Made by a program: the position numbers and the translations under genes
The notes under the pieces: model-generated
What the model was told of the DNA's origin: nothing
Database searches by the model: none
The model's input: only the letters and a program-made list of their open reading frames with translations
Shown: positions 6,621 to 7,125 of the stretch, in pieces
How positions within the stretch are numbered: the first letter of the stretch is position 1
Layout of the letters: each line of letters opens with the position of its first letter
Source: Actinomycetes bacterium
Lineage (GTDB): Bacteria > Actinomycetota > Actinomycetes > JAJYSQ01
Reading direction: 5' to 3'
Assembly (NCBI GenBank): GCA_021793495.1
Contig: JAJYSQ010000080.1
Coordinates: 1-7,125 of the forward strand
DNA length: 7,125 nt

Positions 6621-6984
6621 CCCCGAGGACCCCGCAGCCACGTTGTCAGCCGAGGATCTGAAGATCATCGCCCTGGCGCGTTCGGCCCGGGCGCGTTCTG
6701 GAGCGCCCGAAGGGGCGGCGGTGCGCGACGAGACCGGGCGCACGTACGTGGCCAGCACGGTCGCGCTGCCTACCCTGGCCATCTCGGCCCTGCGCCTGGC
6801 GGTGGCCCAGGCCGTGGCCAGCGGGGCCGGGGGGCTGGAGGCCGCTGCCCTGGTGGGCGACCCTCCTGACCTGGACGCACGGGACGCTCGCGCGGTGGTG
6901 GAGCTCGGCGGTGGGGCAGTCGAGGTGTTCGGTGCCGCCCCGGACGGTGTCCTCCGGTGGGTGCGCCGGGCTGGTCGGTCGTGA
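6613..6984 (+). CDS. Cytidine deaminase-like protein lacking zinc ligands
   Basis: A small protein of 123 residues in the position where actinobacteria carry a cytidine-deaminase-like gene between the CorC-type gene and era (mycobacteria have a similar small ORF). The pattern [19 protein letters not shown] (34-52) resembles the CDA strand and substrate loop. In active enzymes this is followed by the Cys/His-Ala-Glu zinc motif in a helix; here the position reads SAL (58-60) in [14 protein letters not shown]. The second zinc motif PCxxC should fall near [17 protein letters not shown] but has no cysteine. The only cysteine in the protein is Cys2. It therefore probably keeps the fold without deaminase activity; its role is unknown. 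ATG 6613 is chosen by the GGAG at 7 bp; the gene overlaps the preceding one by 8 bp and era by 4 bp (GTGA). Annotation as an active cytidine deaminase would be misleading. Confidence 0.78.
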   Translation: MCDPEDPAATLSAEDLKIIALARSARARSGAPEGAAVRDETGRTYVASTVALPTLAISALRLAVAQAVASGAGGLEAAALVGDPPDLDARDARAVVELGGGAVEVFGAAPDGVLRWVRRAGRS

Positions 6985-7125
6985 CCGTGTCGCCGGGGAA
7001 GCCGGCTCCGGGGGACGGTGCCGGCCGAGGACTCCGATCGGGGTTCGTCGGTCTGGTCGGGCGACCCCACGTCGGCAAGTCCACCCTGGTCAATGCGCTG
7101 GTCGGCCAGAAGGTGGTGATCACTT
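6981..7125 (+). CDS. era: GTPase Era, N-terminal part (3' end outside window)
   Basis: Era is a GTPase with a C-terminal KH domain that binds the 3' end of 16S rRNA and helps 30S subunit assembly. Only 48 codons are present. After a short Pro/Gly-rich leader the protein reads [20 protein letters not shown], containing the G1/P-loop GRPHVGKS (residues 27-34) and continuing LVGQKVVIT, the usual Era segment before switch I. The family G1 motif is almost always GRPNxGKS; here residue 30 is His (codon CAC at 7068-7070). The GTG at 6981 overlaps the preceding stop (GTGA); GTG 6987 is an alternative two codons later. Neither has a strong ribosome binding site, which fits translational coupling. The gene order after ybeY and the CorC-type gene, together with the IT after the LVGxKV motif, distinguishes Era from EngA/Der. 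Confidence 0.93.
   Translation, partial: MTVSPGKPAPGDGAGRGLRSGFVGLVGRPHVGKSTLVNALVGQKVVIT

Noticed and set aside
1..7125. Search for tRNA, rRNA, CRISPR arrays, insertion sequences, attachment sites and prophage or toxin-antitoxin genes.
   Set aside because: None was recognised; no regular repeat-spacer structure, transposase motif or terminal inverted repeat was seen.

Overview
The window is GC-rich chromosomal DNA from an actinobacterium (Actinomycetota). The evidence is the strong G/C bias at third codon positions, frequent GTG starts, and a gene order typical of that phylum: dnaJ (the second, hrcA-linked type), rsmE, a HIT-family gene, phoH, ybeY, a CNNM/CorC-type CBS gene, a cytidine-deaminase-like gene and era. 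Mycobacterium carries a similar order. I cannot name the genus.

Layout: positions 2-757 hold the 3' two thirds of dnaJ, with four zinc-finger repeats and the C-terminal substrate-binding domains. It is followed closely by rsmE (774-1565), a 16S rRNA uridine methyltransferase. A minus-strand gene for a membrane-anchored GerMN-Gmad2 protein (1562-2530) then interrupts the conserved series. Its stop codon interlocks with that of rsmE, and it diverges from the next gene across about 200 bp that should contain promoters for both sides. Plus-strand genes resume with a HIT-family nucleotide hydrolase/transferase (2729-3151), which overlaps by 4 bp a short serine-hydrolase (beta-lactamase family) ORF (3148-3672). 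That ORF has the SxxK motif but lacks most of the domain. Next come phoH (3741-4802), ybeY (4810-5295), the CBS/CorC-type membrane protein gene (5292-6620), a small deaminase-fold gene (6613-6984) and the first 48 codons of era (6981 to the window end).

Functionally this is mainly an RNA and ribosome maintenance cluster: RsmE (16S methylation), PhoH (ATPase often linked to RNA metabolism), YbeY (rRNA-processing endoribonuclease) and Era (30S assembly GTPase). It is joined to a chaperone cofactor and a membrane transporter or regulator. From ybeY to era every junction overlaps (ATGA, 8 bp, GTGA), so these four genes are probably translated from one mRNA in a coupled way.

Most of the window is ordinary housekeeping DNA, and I found no convincing new multi-gene system. 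The points that deserve a second look are the deaminase-like protein with no zinc ligands, the truncated serine hydrolase inside the operon, the inverted GerMN-Gmad2 gene, and unusual residues in two otherwise conserved motifs (Era G1 loop and RsmE SAM loop).
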